From VYFG01 sp965221795 (GTDB taxonomy: Bacteria; Pseudomonadota; Gammaproteobacteria; Arenicellales; Poriferihabitantaceae): DNA of 64,000 nucleotides. The notes beneath the pieces are model-generated. The model searched no databases and was not told where the DNA came from. It saw nothing but the letters and a program-made list of their open reading frames with translations. The position numbers and the translations under genes are program-made. The stretch covers positions 2,852,001 to 2,916,000 of the forward strand of contig OZ244914.1 in the NCBI GenBank assembly GCA_965221795.1, read 5' to 3'. Of this stretch, positions 35,077 to 43,546 are shown one piece after another. The number at the start of each line of letters is the position of its first letter. The stretch's first letter is position 1.

Positions 35077-35690
35077 CAGAACGGCCACCTCCCTTTACGC
35101 GCAGCGTAAAGACTTTTCAGCAGTTCAGATACTCCCTGAATCAACAGAAAAATGATACCGATTGGGAGAGCAGATTTGATCGGTCCCATGTAAGGCATCC
35201 AGGCCGTGTCCATACCCCGTTCGCCGCGGGAGACCGCATCCCACGCATAATCAAGGGACATCCAGAGAAACACGATCAGGCCCGGAAAGTAAAACAGGAG
35301 ATAGAGTGTGGAATCCACCATCCCCTGGGTTCGGGGATGCCAGTTCCGGTAGAGGAAATCGGCCCGGATATGTACTCCGACCGAGAGGGCATAGGCGGCC
35401 CCAATGGTGAACATCGCGCCATACATAAACCGGCTGATATCATAAGCCCACATGGTAGGGGCAATGAAAAATTTGCGCGCAATCACCTCGTATACCATCG
35501 CCAGGCACAGCGGCACCAGTAGCCAGCTCACCATCTTGCCGGTCCAGAGATTGAATCGATCAATCCCCTGAATGGTGTGAGCCATCCATCCGGGCATGTC
35601 TGGGGGCATTTCGGCATTGATCGATGAACGCCGTTCTGCAATGAGCTCATCCGTAATTTCGAGCTCTTCCGGCTTGATCGGATCCGTCAT
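35076..35690 (-). CDS. TRAP transporter small permease (DctQ)
   Basis: A 204-residue membrane protein with four hydrophobic segments (for example MVSWLLVPLCLAMVYEVIAR and FYFPGLIVFLWMSLDYAWDA) after a soluble N-terminal 50 residues rich in Glu. WAYDISRFMYGAMFTIGAAY and HIRADFLYRNWHPRTQG are typical of DctQ. It is translationally coupled to dctM. The acidic N-terminus is longer than usual. Confidence 0.85.
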   Translation of the reverse strand: MTDPIKPEELEITDELIAERRSSINAEMPPDMPGWMAHTIQGIDRFNLWTGKMVSWLLVPLCLAMVYEVIARKFFIAPTMWAYDISRFMYGAMFTIGAAYALSVGVHIRADFLYRNWHPRTQGMVDSTLYLLFYFPGLIVFLWMSLDYAWDAVSRGERGMDTAWMPYMGPIKSALPIGIIFLLIQGVSELLKSLYAARKGRWPF

Positions 35691-35761
35691 GAGGGTTTCC
35701 TCAAGTCAACGCGACGGCACAAAGGGCCAATCCGCAAGGAAGATGAAAGGGTGCGTGTGTG

Positions 35762-35792
35762 GGCCCGGGAGTGGGGTGTCCACTCCCGGGCC
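35762..35792. repeat. Strong hairpin between dctP and dctQ
   Basis: GGCCCGGGAGTGG (35762-35774) and CCACTCCCGGGCC (35780-35792) form a perfect 13-bp stem with a five-base loop in the dctP-dctQ gap. On the transcribed minus strand no U-run follows, so it is not a classical terminator; it may stabilise the dctP message or cause partial termination, giving more binding protein than permease. Confidence 0.75.
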
Positions 35793-35821
35793 AGAACGCC
35801 AAAAAAAGGGTTTTCAGGTGT

Positions 35822-36928
35822 CTACTGCTGCATCTTCTGCTTGGCATAGGCTTGTCCCAACGACGCGTTCGACGCTTGCGCACCGGCCCAGAAAGGAACC
35901 GCGATATCGGCAAAATCCTTCTGGGATTGCCACACTTTGGCGAAGAACTCGTTCTCTTGTGCGTTTTTCTCCAGACTGGCTTTGGCCGCATTCATATAAG
36001 CCGGAAAATAGTCGGCAGGAGTATCATGCAGGATGACGCCATGATTTTCCGTCAGGTCCTTGAGGGCCTTGCCGTTCTCATAGATCCGATAGCTCAGGGA
36101 GCGGATCAGGGAAGCGTCCGCAGCGATTTCCATGGCCCGTTGCTGGTCCTCCGTCAGGCTGTCCCAGACATCCCCATTGATATACATATCGGCATTGACC
36201 ACCACTTGATGCAACCCCTGCAGGTAATAGTGCTTGAGTACTTTCTGGAAACCAAACACACTGTCCGGTTTTGGGCAGCACCACTCTGCGGCATCAATGG
36301 TTCCCTTTTCCAGGGCCGGCAGAATGTCTCCACCTCCCATGGCAACAGAGGCTACTCCAATATCCTTGTAGGTTTGCCCTGGAATCCCCGGAGGAGTGCG
36401 GAACCGATACTTGCGGAAATCTTCCATGCTGTTGATCGGTTCCTTGAACCAGCCCAACGCTTCCGGGCCAACCGGTTGCAACATCAGGCCGTGTACATTG
36501 AGACCCATTTCATCCCATAACTGATGGTACAGTTCCTTGCCGCCGCCGTTCATGTACCACGACAGGAAAGCGATGTTGTCGATGCCCACGCCGGCCCCTG
36601 CGACCGGAGAGCCAAAGAGCATCGCGGCAGGATGAATGCCAGACCAATAATGAGTCCAGGCAAAACCGCCTTCGACCAGTCCCTTGTCTACCGCATTCAG
36701 AATATCCCGTCCACTGACGATCGCTCCATCCGGCAAGACTTCGATTTGGACTTCGCCATTGGTCAGCTGGGCCACATTGGCCGCAAAATCCTTCAACATG
36801 ACGATTTCATCGGCTTTGGTGGGCAATACCGACTGCACCCGGATTTTGACTTCCGCGAACACGGCAGAGTGGGCCACCAGGGCCAGGCCTGCCATTACGC
36901 AGACCAGAACTTTCTTAATGTGCATCAT
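35822..36928 (-). CDS. TRAP transporter substrate-binding protein (DctP)
   Basis: A 368-residue periplasmic protein with a Sec signal (MHIKKVLVCVMAGLALVAHS, cleavage around VFA). Two adjacent ATG codons (36928, 36925) can start it. RVQSVLPTKADEIVMLKDFA, the FRTPPGIPGQTYKDIG segment with the carboxylate-binding Arg, and IDAAEWCCPKPDSVFGFQKV match the DctP/TakP group. It delivers its ligand to DctQM. First gene of the transport part; the ligand may be dihydroxypropanesulfonate by context. Confidence 0.87.
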   Translation of the reverse strand: MMHIKKVLVCVMAGLALVAHSAVFAEVKIRVQSVLPTKADEIVMLKDFAANVAQLTNGEVQIEVLPDGAIVSGRDILNAVDKGLVEGGFAWTHYWSGIHPAAMLFGSPVAGAGVGIDNIAFLSWYMNGGGKELYHQLWDEMGLNVHGLMLQPVGPEALGWFKEPINSMEDFRKYRFRTPPGIPGQTYKDIGVASVAMGGGDILPALEKGTIDAAEWCCPKPDSVFGFQKVLKHYYLQGLHQVVVNADMYINGDVWDSLTEDQQRAMEIAADASLIRSLSYRIYENGKALKDLTENHGVILHDTPADYFPAYMNAAKASLEKNAQENEFFAKVWQSQKDFADIAVPFWAGAQASNASLGQAYAKQKMQQ

Positions 36929-37096
36929 GAGTAATTTTCCTCGGTTGGTTGGAATAGAAGGGCGATACATGGTCACCCTTCAGGCAAGACTTTCCCGCAT
37001 CGGATAGGATGGTGCGGGGAAGAAAATCGAACATCCGGTCCGGCGGGCAGCTCACCAGGCCCCTGCCATTCGAACGGCCATCTGGGCCGGGGAAAG

Positions 37097-38707
37097 TCAT
37101 GCCCAGTCCTCCCGGATCATATCGGCACACTTCTCACCGATCATAATGGCAGGCGCATTGGTGTTGCCGGACACAATGGCAGGCATGATGGAGGCATCGG
37201 CCACGCGCAACCCTTCCAGCCCGTGCACTTTCAGCCTATGATCGACGACCGTCATTGGGTCGTCCATGGGTCCCATGCGACAGGTGCCGGTGGGATGGTA
37301 AATGGTGGTTGCCGTATTCCGGGCATGCTCCAGCAACTGATCATCACTTCGGATGTGGCTGCCGGGATCATATTCATCCGTGATCACCGATTGAAGCGCA
37401 GGCATGGATGCGATCCGGCGGGATACCTTCATCCCTTGGATGGCTACCTCGCAATCCTGTTCAGTGTGGAGGTAGTTCGGCTGGATCGAAGGATGGGTTT
37501 CCGGATTGGGGGATCGAATACGGAGCCGGCCGGTACTGGTTGGGCGCAATTGGCAAACGGAAGAGGTGAATGCGGAAAAGTCATGGGTGCCTTCTCCGGG
37601 GCTATCCGAACTCAGGGGTTGAAAATGAAACTGGATATCCGGGCGTTCCACTCGGGTAGATGTGCGGGTGAAAATCGCGATCTGACTGGCTGCCAGGGTC
37701 ATCGGGCCCGAGCGGAATAGCAGATACTGGAGGCCGATCCATAACCGGCGCAACGGATTCTGAAGCTCGTCATTCAGGGTTGGCCAGCGACACTTGTATA
37801 CGGCCCGGATTTGCAGGTGGTCCTGGAGGTTGGCGCCCACCCCGGGCAAATCGGCTACGGGCTCGATTTCCATCGTTTGGCTGAGGGAGCCCGGCCCGAT
37901 TCCTGACAGTTGGAGAATTTGGGGGGATCCAATCGCTCCGGCACTCAGAACGACTTCACGTTGGCTGGAGACACGATGAATCCGGTCGTTTTTGCGATAT
38001 TGCAGTCCGTGGATACGCTTGCCAGCACAAAGCAGTCCGGTGACATGAGCCGCAGTGACGACATCCAGATTAGTGCGGGATTTGGCCGGTTTGAGAAATG
38101 CTTTGGCGGCACTGCAACGTTTGCCTCCCCGGGCGGTCAACTGGAAATAGCCAACTCCTTCCTGGCAAGCACCGTTGAGGTCGTCGTTGCGCGGGATGCC
38201 GGCCTCTACTGCCGCTTCCATAAAGGCATCGGATATTCTGCGTCGAATTCGAATGTCCGATACCTCCAGCGGTCCGCCAGTGGCATGATAGTCGTCGGCC
38301 CCCCGCTCTTGATCCTCTGACTTCAGGAAATAGGGAAGCACATCCGCCCAGGACCAGCCCGGATTGCCGGTGGCGGCCCAATCATTGTAGTCCTCCGGAT
38401 GTCCCCGGACATAGAGCAGGCCATTCAGGGAACTGGATCCCCCAAGCACCTTGCCTCGCGGCCACTTGAGACGCCGTCCATTCAGTCCGGGATCCGGTTC
38501 CGTCTCATAGCACCAATCCACAGCAGGATTATGCATAGTTTTGAAGTATCCCACAGGAATATGAATCCAGGGATTGGTATCCCGTCTTCCGGCTTCCAGC
38601 AGTAAGACCCGATTTGCCGGGTTTTCCGACAATCGGGATGCGATCACGCAACCGGCGGAACCCGCACCGACAATGATAAAATCATAGTAATCGGAGGAAG
38701 GGGACAT
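37097..38707 (-). CDS. GMC-family FAD oxidoreductase (choline dehydrogenase-like)
   Basis: A 536-residue flavoprotein: N-terminal FIIVGAGSAGCVIASRLSEN, WPRGKVLGGSSSLNGLLYVR (GMC signature 1), GAIGSPQILQLSGIGP (signature 2), and catalytic C-terminal YHPTGTCRMG and NTNAPAIMIGEK. It would oxidise a primary or polyhydric alcohol, possibly passing electrons to quinone. It starts 116 bases from the divergent IclR gene and so is the first gene of the catabolic cluster. It is not part of known hps loci that I recall. Confidence 0.88.
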   Translation of the reverse strand: MSPSSDYYDFIIVGAGSAGCVIASRLSENPANRVLLLEAGRRDTNPWIHIPVGYFKTMHNPAVDWCYETEPDPGLNGRRLKWPRGKVLGGSSSLNGLLYVRGHPEDYNDWAATGNPGWSWADVLPYFLKSEDQERGADDYHATGGPLEVSDIRIRRRISDAFMEAAVEAGIPRNDDLNGACQEGVGYFQLTARGGKRCSAAKAFLKPAKSRTNLDVVTAAHVTGLLCAGKRIHGLQYRKNDRIHRVSSQREVVLSAGAIGSPQILQLSGIGPGSLSQTMEIEPVADLPGVGANLQDHLQIRAVYKCRWPTLNDELQNPLRRLWIGLQYLLFRSGPMTLAASQIAIFTRTSTRVERPDIQFHFQPLSSDSPGEGTHDFSAFTSSVCQLRPTSTGRLRIRSPNPETHPSIQPNYLHTEQDCEVAIQGMKVSRRIASMPALQSVITDEYDPGSHIRSDDQLLEHARNTATTIYHPTGTCRMGPMDDPMTVVDHRLKVHGLEGLRVADASIMPAIVSGNTNAPAIMIGEKCADMIREDWA

Positions 38708-38740
38708 TGATAGAGCTTTTTCGCGGCGAAAATCTCATTA

Positions 38741-38761
38741 AATGGAACCATAAGTCCCATT
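38741..38761. promoter_or_regulatory. Candidate IclR-type operator between the GMC and iclR genes
   Basis: AATGGAAC at 38741-38748, five bases, then GTCCCATT at 38754-38761: a 21-base palindrome with one mismatched pair. The central TGGAAC-N5-GTCCCA resembles the 15-base palindromes bound by IclR regulators (TGGAA...TTCCA). It lies in the 115-base divergent intergenic region, so the encoded IclR protein is the obvious binder. Confidence 0.5.
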
Positions 38762-38784
38762 ATATAGTAAATCAGGTATATTGA

Positions 38785-38800
38785 TAGCCCCTGTGGGCTA
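38785..38800. promoter_or_regulatory. Small inverted repeat in the iclR leader
   Basis: TAGCCC (38785-38790) and GGGCTA (38795-38800) are a perfect 6-bp inverted repeat with a four-base loop, 23 bases before the ATG of the IclR gene. It may be a hairpin in the leader or a second regulator site. Confidence 0.35.
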
Positions 38801-38822
38801 GCTTTTCAAGAAATTATTGTTG

Positions 38823-39593
38823 ATGACGAGAGTAAGCGGTTCTCCAATCGAGCGGGTGTTGATGCTGGTACGGTTCATTGCTCGGGCAGAACGTGCGGTG
38901 GGGCTGCCGGAAATCGGCCATCACCTGAAACTGCCGAAAGCAACCGTGCATCGCCTGTGTGCTGTACTGGAGAGTCAGGGCTACCTGCAGAAGGACTTTG
39001 GGGGTAAGGCCTATGTCCCCGGGGTGGTACTGCGGGAGGTTGCCATGGGCATTCTGGCCGGCGCAACCTTCCGCTTGGAACGTCATGCGATCCTGCAAAG
39101 CCTGTCCCAGGACGTGGGAGAAACCTGCAACCTGTCCTATCCTGACGGGGTCAATATGGTGTATGCAGACCGAGTCGAAACCCAATGGCCTCTTCGCCTC
39201 CAGTTTCCGGTCGGCTCCAAGGTGCCGCTGCACTGTACAGCCGGTGGCAAAATGTATCTTGCATCTCTGGATGTCCTGCGACAGCGGAAACTGCTGTCCA
39301 TTCTGTCCCTTGAGCGCTACACCCCACAGACCCTGACCTATATCAAGGAACTGGAGCTTGAGCTTGCGACGGTGCGGGCGGATGATTATTCTGTAGACCG
39401 AGGTGAGTTCGTGGCGGGAATGATTGCCGTAGCGGTACCCATTCGGGATCCGAATCATGGGTTGGTTGGAACTGTATCGCTGCAGGCACCGGAAGTCAGA
39501 ATGCCTCTGGAGACTGCGATTGGTCATGTTCCCCGACTGTGCCAGGCGGCCGTACAGTTTCGTGAAGTCCTGCAGGCAGACGGACCGGGGTGA
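38823..39593 (+). CDS. IclR-family transcriptional regulator
   Basis: About 256 residues from ATG 38823. The N-terminal winged HTH is seen in SPIERVLMLVRFIARAERAV and LPEIGHHLKLPKATVHRLCA; the C-terminal effector domain includes CTAGGKMYLASL, YSVDRGEFVAGMIAVAVPIR and NHGLVGTVSLQAP. Two in-frame TTG codons precede the ATG. It is divergent from the GMC-TRAP-dehydrogenase cluster and probably controls it in response to its substrate. Confidence 0.9.
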   Translation: MTRVSGSPIERVLMLVRFIARAERAVGLPEIGHHLKLPKATVHRLCAVLESQGYLQKDFGGKAYVPGVVLREVAMGILAGATFRLERHAILQSLSQDVGETCNLSYPDGVNMVYADRVETQWPLRLQFPVGSKVPLHCTAGGKMYLASLDVLRQRKLLSILSLERYTPQTLTYIKELELELATVRADDYSVDRGEFVAGMIAVAVPIRDPNHGLVGTVSLQAPEVRMPLETAIGHVPRLCQAAVQFREVLQADGPG

Positions 39594-39708
39594 TCTCTCC
39601 GCAGGCGATGAATCCCGACACCCCGGGCAGGTTTTTACGCCGATACCGGTTGAAATCGCGCGTCAGGGGAGTATATTCAGGGAACAAATCTACATCTACA
39701 GGAAAACC

Positions 39709-40041
39709 ATGCAGGCAGATTTGTCTATCAGTACCGCCGCTGCAGAGCGGGTCAGCCAATTGTTGGTTTTGAAGGGAAACCCGGATCTGATGCTTCGGGT
39801 CTATATTCAGGGCGGAGGATGCTCCGGGTTCCAGTACGGGTTCCAGTTCGACGAGACGGTCCAGGAAGATGATATCGAGATTGAGCAGTGCGGTGTACGG
39901 GTGCTGGTGGACCTGCTCAGCCTGCAGTATCTCGAAGGAGCCGAGATTGATTTCCGAGACGACCTGATGGGTTCGCGGTTTCTGGTAAACAACCCCAATG
40001 CTTCCGCCACTTGTGGCTGTGGTTCTTCTTTTGCCATCTGA
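39709..40041 (+). CDS. erpA: Iron-sulfur cluster insertion protein ErpA-like (A-type carrier)
   Basis: A 110-residue A-type carrier. The three conserved cysteines are in IQGGGCSGFQYGFQFD and ATCGCGSSFAI. It hands Fe-S clusters to apo-proteins. ATG 39709 is preceded by AGGAAAACC. It follows the IclR gene by 115 bases and may have its own promoter. IscA is the alternative, but no isc genes are here and the stand-alone position fits ErpA. Confidence 0.87.
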   Translation: MQADLSISTAAAERVSQLLVLKGNPDLMLRVYIQGGGCSGFQYGFQFDETVQEDDIEIEQCGVRVLVDLLSLQYLEGAEIDFRDDLMGSRFLVNNPNASATCGCGSSFAI

Positions 40042-40596
40042 ATTTCTACGATCTCCCCTGTAGATGCCTTCCGGGGTCAGGCGCAGGGGTGGCGGGTTCA
40101 TTGCGCCTCCAAATCCATTTGTTCGGTCTCGACAGCCCGTCATAAAGCCGATTGTTGAGCCCATAGGGTGGTACATGTCACTGGTATGAAGCATCTAGGT
40201 TCAATGATATAGAGTAAGACGAGAAGTCCGATTCGTGAGTGGATTGGGTCCCGGATTGACCTGCCGGGAAACGGTTCACAGAGTCGGCGTTGGCTCATTG
40301 CAACGGGCAATAAAAAGGGCGGATTTTCAAACGGAGCCACTGCCTTGCAATTGGATCTCAGGACAGTGTGTCATGACCACTTTCCCTTCCCTGCGTTTCC
40401 ATTCACCAGTCACTGGGTTCCTGTCGGCATGACCTTGCCTGGCGGTGCCAGTGACCTCATGACCTCATCACATAGGGGAGTCGGCTGACAAGCATGAAGA
40501 GGCAGATTTTGCCAGGGGTTCAAGTCGTTCGGCACTCCGGATTGATGTGCTTCACAAAGTCTGGTGGCAGAAAACCGGATTTTTTTCTTGCGTGCG
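40042..40596. other. Intergenic region upstream of the heat-shock operon
   Basis: About 550 bases with no convincing gene, tRNA or repeat. Several short open frames exist (40235, 40410 region) but have no ribosome site or protein-like pattern. The heat-shock-type promoter lies at its right end. Confidence 0.5.
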
Positions 40597-40625
40597 CTTG
40601 AGGCAGTCTGGATATGACCCCACTT
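40597..40625 (+). promoter_or_regulatory. Sigma-32 (RpoH)-like heat-shock promoter of grpE
   Basis: CTTGAGG at 40597-40603 and CCCCACTT at 40618-40625, separated by 14 bases, closely match the RpoH consensus CTTGAAA-N11-16-CCCCATNT. The -10 ends 32 bases before the grpE start. This would make grpE, and perhaps dnaK-dnaJ, heat inducible. Confidence 0.65.
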
Positions 40626-40657
40626 TGCGCAGGGAGTGAACTTCATCGAATTGTGTT

Positions 40658-41371
40658 ATGACAACCAACAAAGCAGATGCGGAAGTGCCAGTCAATGATT
40701 CGAAAGAATCGCCGTCCAAGAAGAGATCACGCAAGAAGGCAGGATCGGATGAGCCAACCGATACTCCAGTGAACGATGCCTCTGCCGAGCCTCCCCAGAA
40801 AATAGGGAACGCCGTAGAGACTGAAATAGACCCGGAAAGAGGAGACCGTGATGAAACCGATGAGGCAGAAGAAGCGGACCGGGAATTGGCCACTGCGTTG
40901 CTGGAGGCGAAAGAGCAGATTCAGGTTCTGACAGACCAGTTGCAACGAAAGGATGAACAGGTGTTGCGGTTTCAGGCAGAGATGCAGAATATCAACAAAC
41001 GTAGCCAGAATGAAATCCAGAAAACCCGGAAATATGCGGTCGAGGGGTTTGCCCAGGAACTGCTGCCAGTGAAGGACAGCCTGGACCAAGCGGCCCATGT
41101 GGAACTGGATCAGGCGGCCAGTGAGGCGGTCAGCAAAATGCAGGAAGGTCTCATGCTGACACTGAAGCAAATGGAGTCGGCCCTGGCAAAATTTTCTGTA
41201 ACGGAAGTGGAAGCCGGTCCGGGGGTGAAGTTCAATCCGGATGTCCATCAGGCGGTCAGTATGATTGCCTCGGACGAGATTCCCTCCGATCACATTATCA
41301 GTGTGATGCAGAAAGGCTTTTTGCTCAATGACCGGTTGCTTCGCCCGGCCATGGTTGTCGTGGCCAGTTGA
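40658..41371 (+). CDS. grpE: GrpE nucleotide exchange factor
   Basis: A 237-residue protein. The first 70 residues are disordered, charged and rich in Lys/Glu; then a long helix (LEAKEQIQVLTDQLQRKDEQ) and the GrpE core (FQAEMQNINKRSQNEIQKTR, GFAQELLPVKDSLDQA) and beta domain (PDVHQAVSMI, VMQKGFLLNDRLLRPAMVVV). It releases ADP from DnaK. It is first in the grpE-dnaK-dnaJ operon behind the RpoH-like promoter. The charged N-terminal tail is longer than in E. coli GrpE. Confidence 0.95.
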   Translation: MTTNKADAEVPVNDSKESPSKKRSRKKAGSDEPTDTPVNDASAEPPQKIGNAVETEIDPERGDRDETDEAEEADRELATALLEAKEQIQVLTDQLQRKDEQVLRFQAEMQNINKRSQNEIQKTRKYAVEGFAQELLPVKDSLDQAAHVELDQAASEAVSKMQEGLMLTLKQMESALAKFSVTEVEAGPGVKFNPDVHQAVSMIASDEIPSDHIISVMQKGFLLNDRLLRPAMVVVAS

Positions 41372-41473
41372 TCGGCCGAAGAGAGTTGATAAACCTTGTA
41401 TTTTGAGGGGTTATCCTCATATTTCTTATCGAACATATTTACTCCAAAGATATTCTGAGAGGACTCAACGGCA

Positions 41474-43405
41474 ATGTCTAAAATCATTGGTATTGACCTG
41501 GGTACCACCAATTCCTGTGTGTCGGTAATGGAAGGAGGTACCCCAAAAGTGATCGAAAACAGTGAAGGGGACCGGACGACACCGTCCATCGTCGCATTCA
41601 CCAAGGACGACGAAATTCTGGTCGGACAATCCGCCAAACGGCAGGCGGTGACCAATCCGGAGAACACGGTTTTTGCAGTCAAGCGGTTGATTGGCCGACG
41701 CTTCAATGAATCTGTGGTGCAGCGTGATATTGACCTCATGCCTTACCGGATTATCGAGGCCAAGAATGGAGATGCCTGGGTCGAGGTGGGCGGCAAGCAG
41801 ATGGCGGCCCCGGAAATTTCGGCCCGCATTCTCCAGAAAATGAAAACGACTGCCGAAGACTATCTTGGTAGTGAGGTGACCGAAGCGGTCATCACGGTCC
41901 CGGCGTATTTCAATGATTCCCAGCGCCAGGCAACCAAGGATGCGGGTAAGATCGCGGGGCTGGAAGTGAAACGGATCATCAATGAGCCCACAGCGGCAGC
42001 CCTTGCCTATGGCATGGACAAGGCCAAGGGAGACAGCAAGATTGTTGTGTACGATTTGGGAGGGGGGACCTTTGATGTGTCCATCATTGAAATTGCAGAA
42101 GTGGAGGGGGAGCACCAGTTCGAGGTACTGTCGACCAATGGGGACACCTTCCTGGGCGGAGAAGATTTTGATCGCCGCCTGATCGATTACCTGGCGGATA
42201 CCTTTCAGAAAGAGCAGGGTATGGATCTTCGAGGAGATCCATTGGCGATGCAACGCCTGAAAGAAGCGGCAGAGAAAGCGAAGATTGAACTGTCTTCCAG
42301 CACCCAGACAGAAATCAACTTGCCCTATGTTTCTGCCGATGCCAGTGGTCCCAAGCATCTTAACCTCAAGCTTTCGAGGGCCAAGCTGGAGTCCCTGGTT
42401 GACGATCTGTTGCAAAAGACCTTGGAACCCTGCCGCATTGCACTCAAGGATGCGGGCGTGGGCGCATCAGAAATCAATGATGTGATTCTGGTCGGAGGGC
42501 AAACCCGCATGCCCAAAGTCCAGGAGCTGGTTAAAGATTTCTTCGGTAAAGAGCCGCGCAAAGATGTGAACCCGGATGAAGCCGTAGCGGTCGGGGCTGC
42601 GATCCAGGGCGGTGTACTGGGAGGAGATGTCAAGGATGTGCTGTTGCTGGATGTGACCCCGCTGTCGCTCGGTATCGAGACCTATGGCGAGGTCATGACC
42701 AAGCTGATTGAGAAGAACACCACGATTCCGACCAAGACCAGTCAGGTGTTTTCGACCGCTGCGGACAACCAAAGTGCGGTTACCGTCCATGTGCTCCAGG
42801 GAGAAAGAGAAATGGCGAGCGGCAATAAATCCCTGGGACGTTTTGACCTGACGGAAATTCCTCCCGCGCCCCGTGGGGTGCCGCAGATTGAGGTGACTCT
42901 GGATATTGATGCCAACGGTATTCTCCATGTTTCCGCCAAGGACAAAGCCACCGGCAAAGAAAACAAGATTGTCATCAAATCCAGTTCCGGGCTTTCAGAC
43001 GATGAGATCGACCGGATGGTCCGTGATGCGGAACTGCATGCCGATGAAGATCGAAAAGCCCGGGAGTTGGTGGATGCCCGCAATCAAGGGGAGGCCATGA
43101 TTCATGGGGTGAAAAAATCCATGGATGAACTGGGAGACAAGCTGGACCCGGAGGAAAAGGAAAAGATTGAATCGGCCATCGCTGATCTGGAAGGCGTGAT
43201 TCAGGGAGATGACAAGGAAGAGATTTCGGCAAAGACCGAAGCTTTGACGCTCGCTAGCCACAAGTTGGCTGAGCAGTTGTATGCCAGCAATGCCCAGACG
43301 AACGGCAACCCTCAGGAAGACTTTGATGCCAACAAGGCAGAGACATCGACGGATGATGTGGTCGACGCAGAGTTCGAGGAGGTTGAAGATGACAAGAAGT
43401 CCTGA
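41474..43405 (+). CDS. dnaK: Chaperone DnaK (Hsp70)
   Basis: A 643-residue Hsp70 starting MSKIIGIDLGTTNSCVSVME. The phosphate loops are present (VVYDLGGGTFDVSIIEI, VILVGGQTRMPKVQ), the linker DVLLLDVTPLSLGIETYGEV and the substrate domain follow, with a C-terminal lid. The tail EFEEVEDDKKS keeps the acidic end typical of DnaK. A small hairpin (TGAGG-GGTTAT-CCTCA at 41404-41419) lies in the 102-base gap after grpE. Works with GrpE and DnaJ in protein folding. Confidence 0.98.
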   Translation: MSKIIGIDLGTTNSCVSVMEGGTPKVIENSEGDRTTPSIVAFTKDDEILVGQSAKRQAVTNPENTVFAVKRLIGRRFNESVVQRDIDLMPYRIIEAKNGDAWVEVGGKQMAAPEISARILQKMKTTAEDYLGSEVTEAVITVPAYFNDSQRQATKDAGKIAGLEVKRIINEPTAAALAYGMDKAKGDSKIVVYDLGGGTFDVSIIEIAEVEGEHQFEVLSTNGDTFLGGEDFDRRLIDYLADTFQKEQGMDLRGDPLAMQRLKEAAEKAKIELSSSTQTEINLPYVSADASGPKHLNLKLSRAKLESLVDDLLQKTLEPCRIALKDAGVGASEINDVILVGGQTRMPKVQELVKDFFGKEPRKDVNPDEAVAVGAAIQGGVLGGDVKDVLLLDVTPLSLGIETYGEVMTKLIEKNTTIPTKTSQVFSTAADNQSAVTVHVLQGEREMASGNKSLGRFDLTEIPPAPRGVPQIEVTLDIDANGILHVSAKDKATGKENKIVIKSSSGLSDDEIDRMVRDAELHADEDRKARELVDARNQGEAMIHGVKKSMDELGDKLDPEEKEKIESAIADLEGVIQGDDKEEISAKTEALTLASHKLAEQLYASNAQTNGNPQEDFDANKAETSTDDVVDAEFEEVEDDKKS

Positions 43406-43546
43406 TGTCGCTCCCGTGGCCCGGGCGAAGGGTTTCTGCCTGCCGCCTGCGATCCAGCGGTGTGCTTTGTGAAGAGGGGAATGGCATAGCATCCGGTGGG
43501 GTTCCGTGGACCCGACCCAACTTCGCTGGTTGAGTGCACAAACAAC

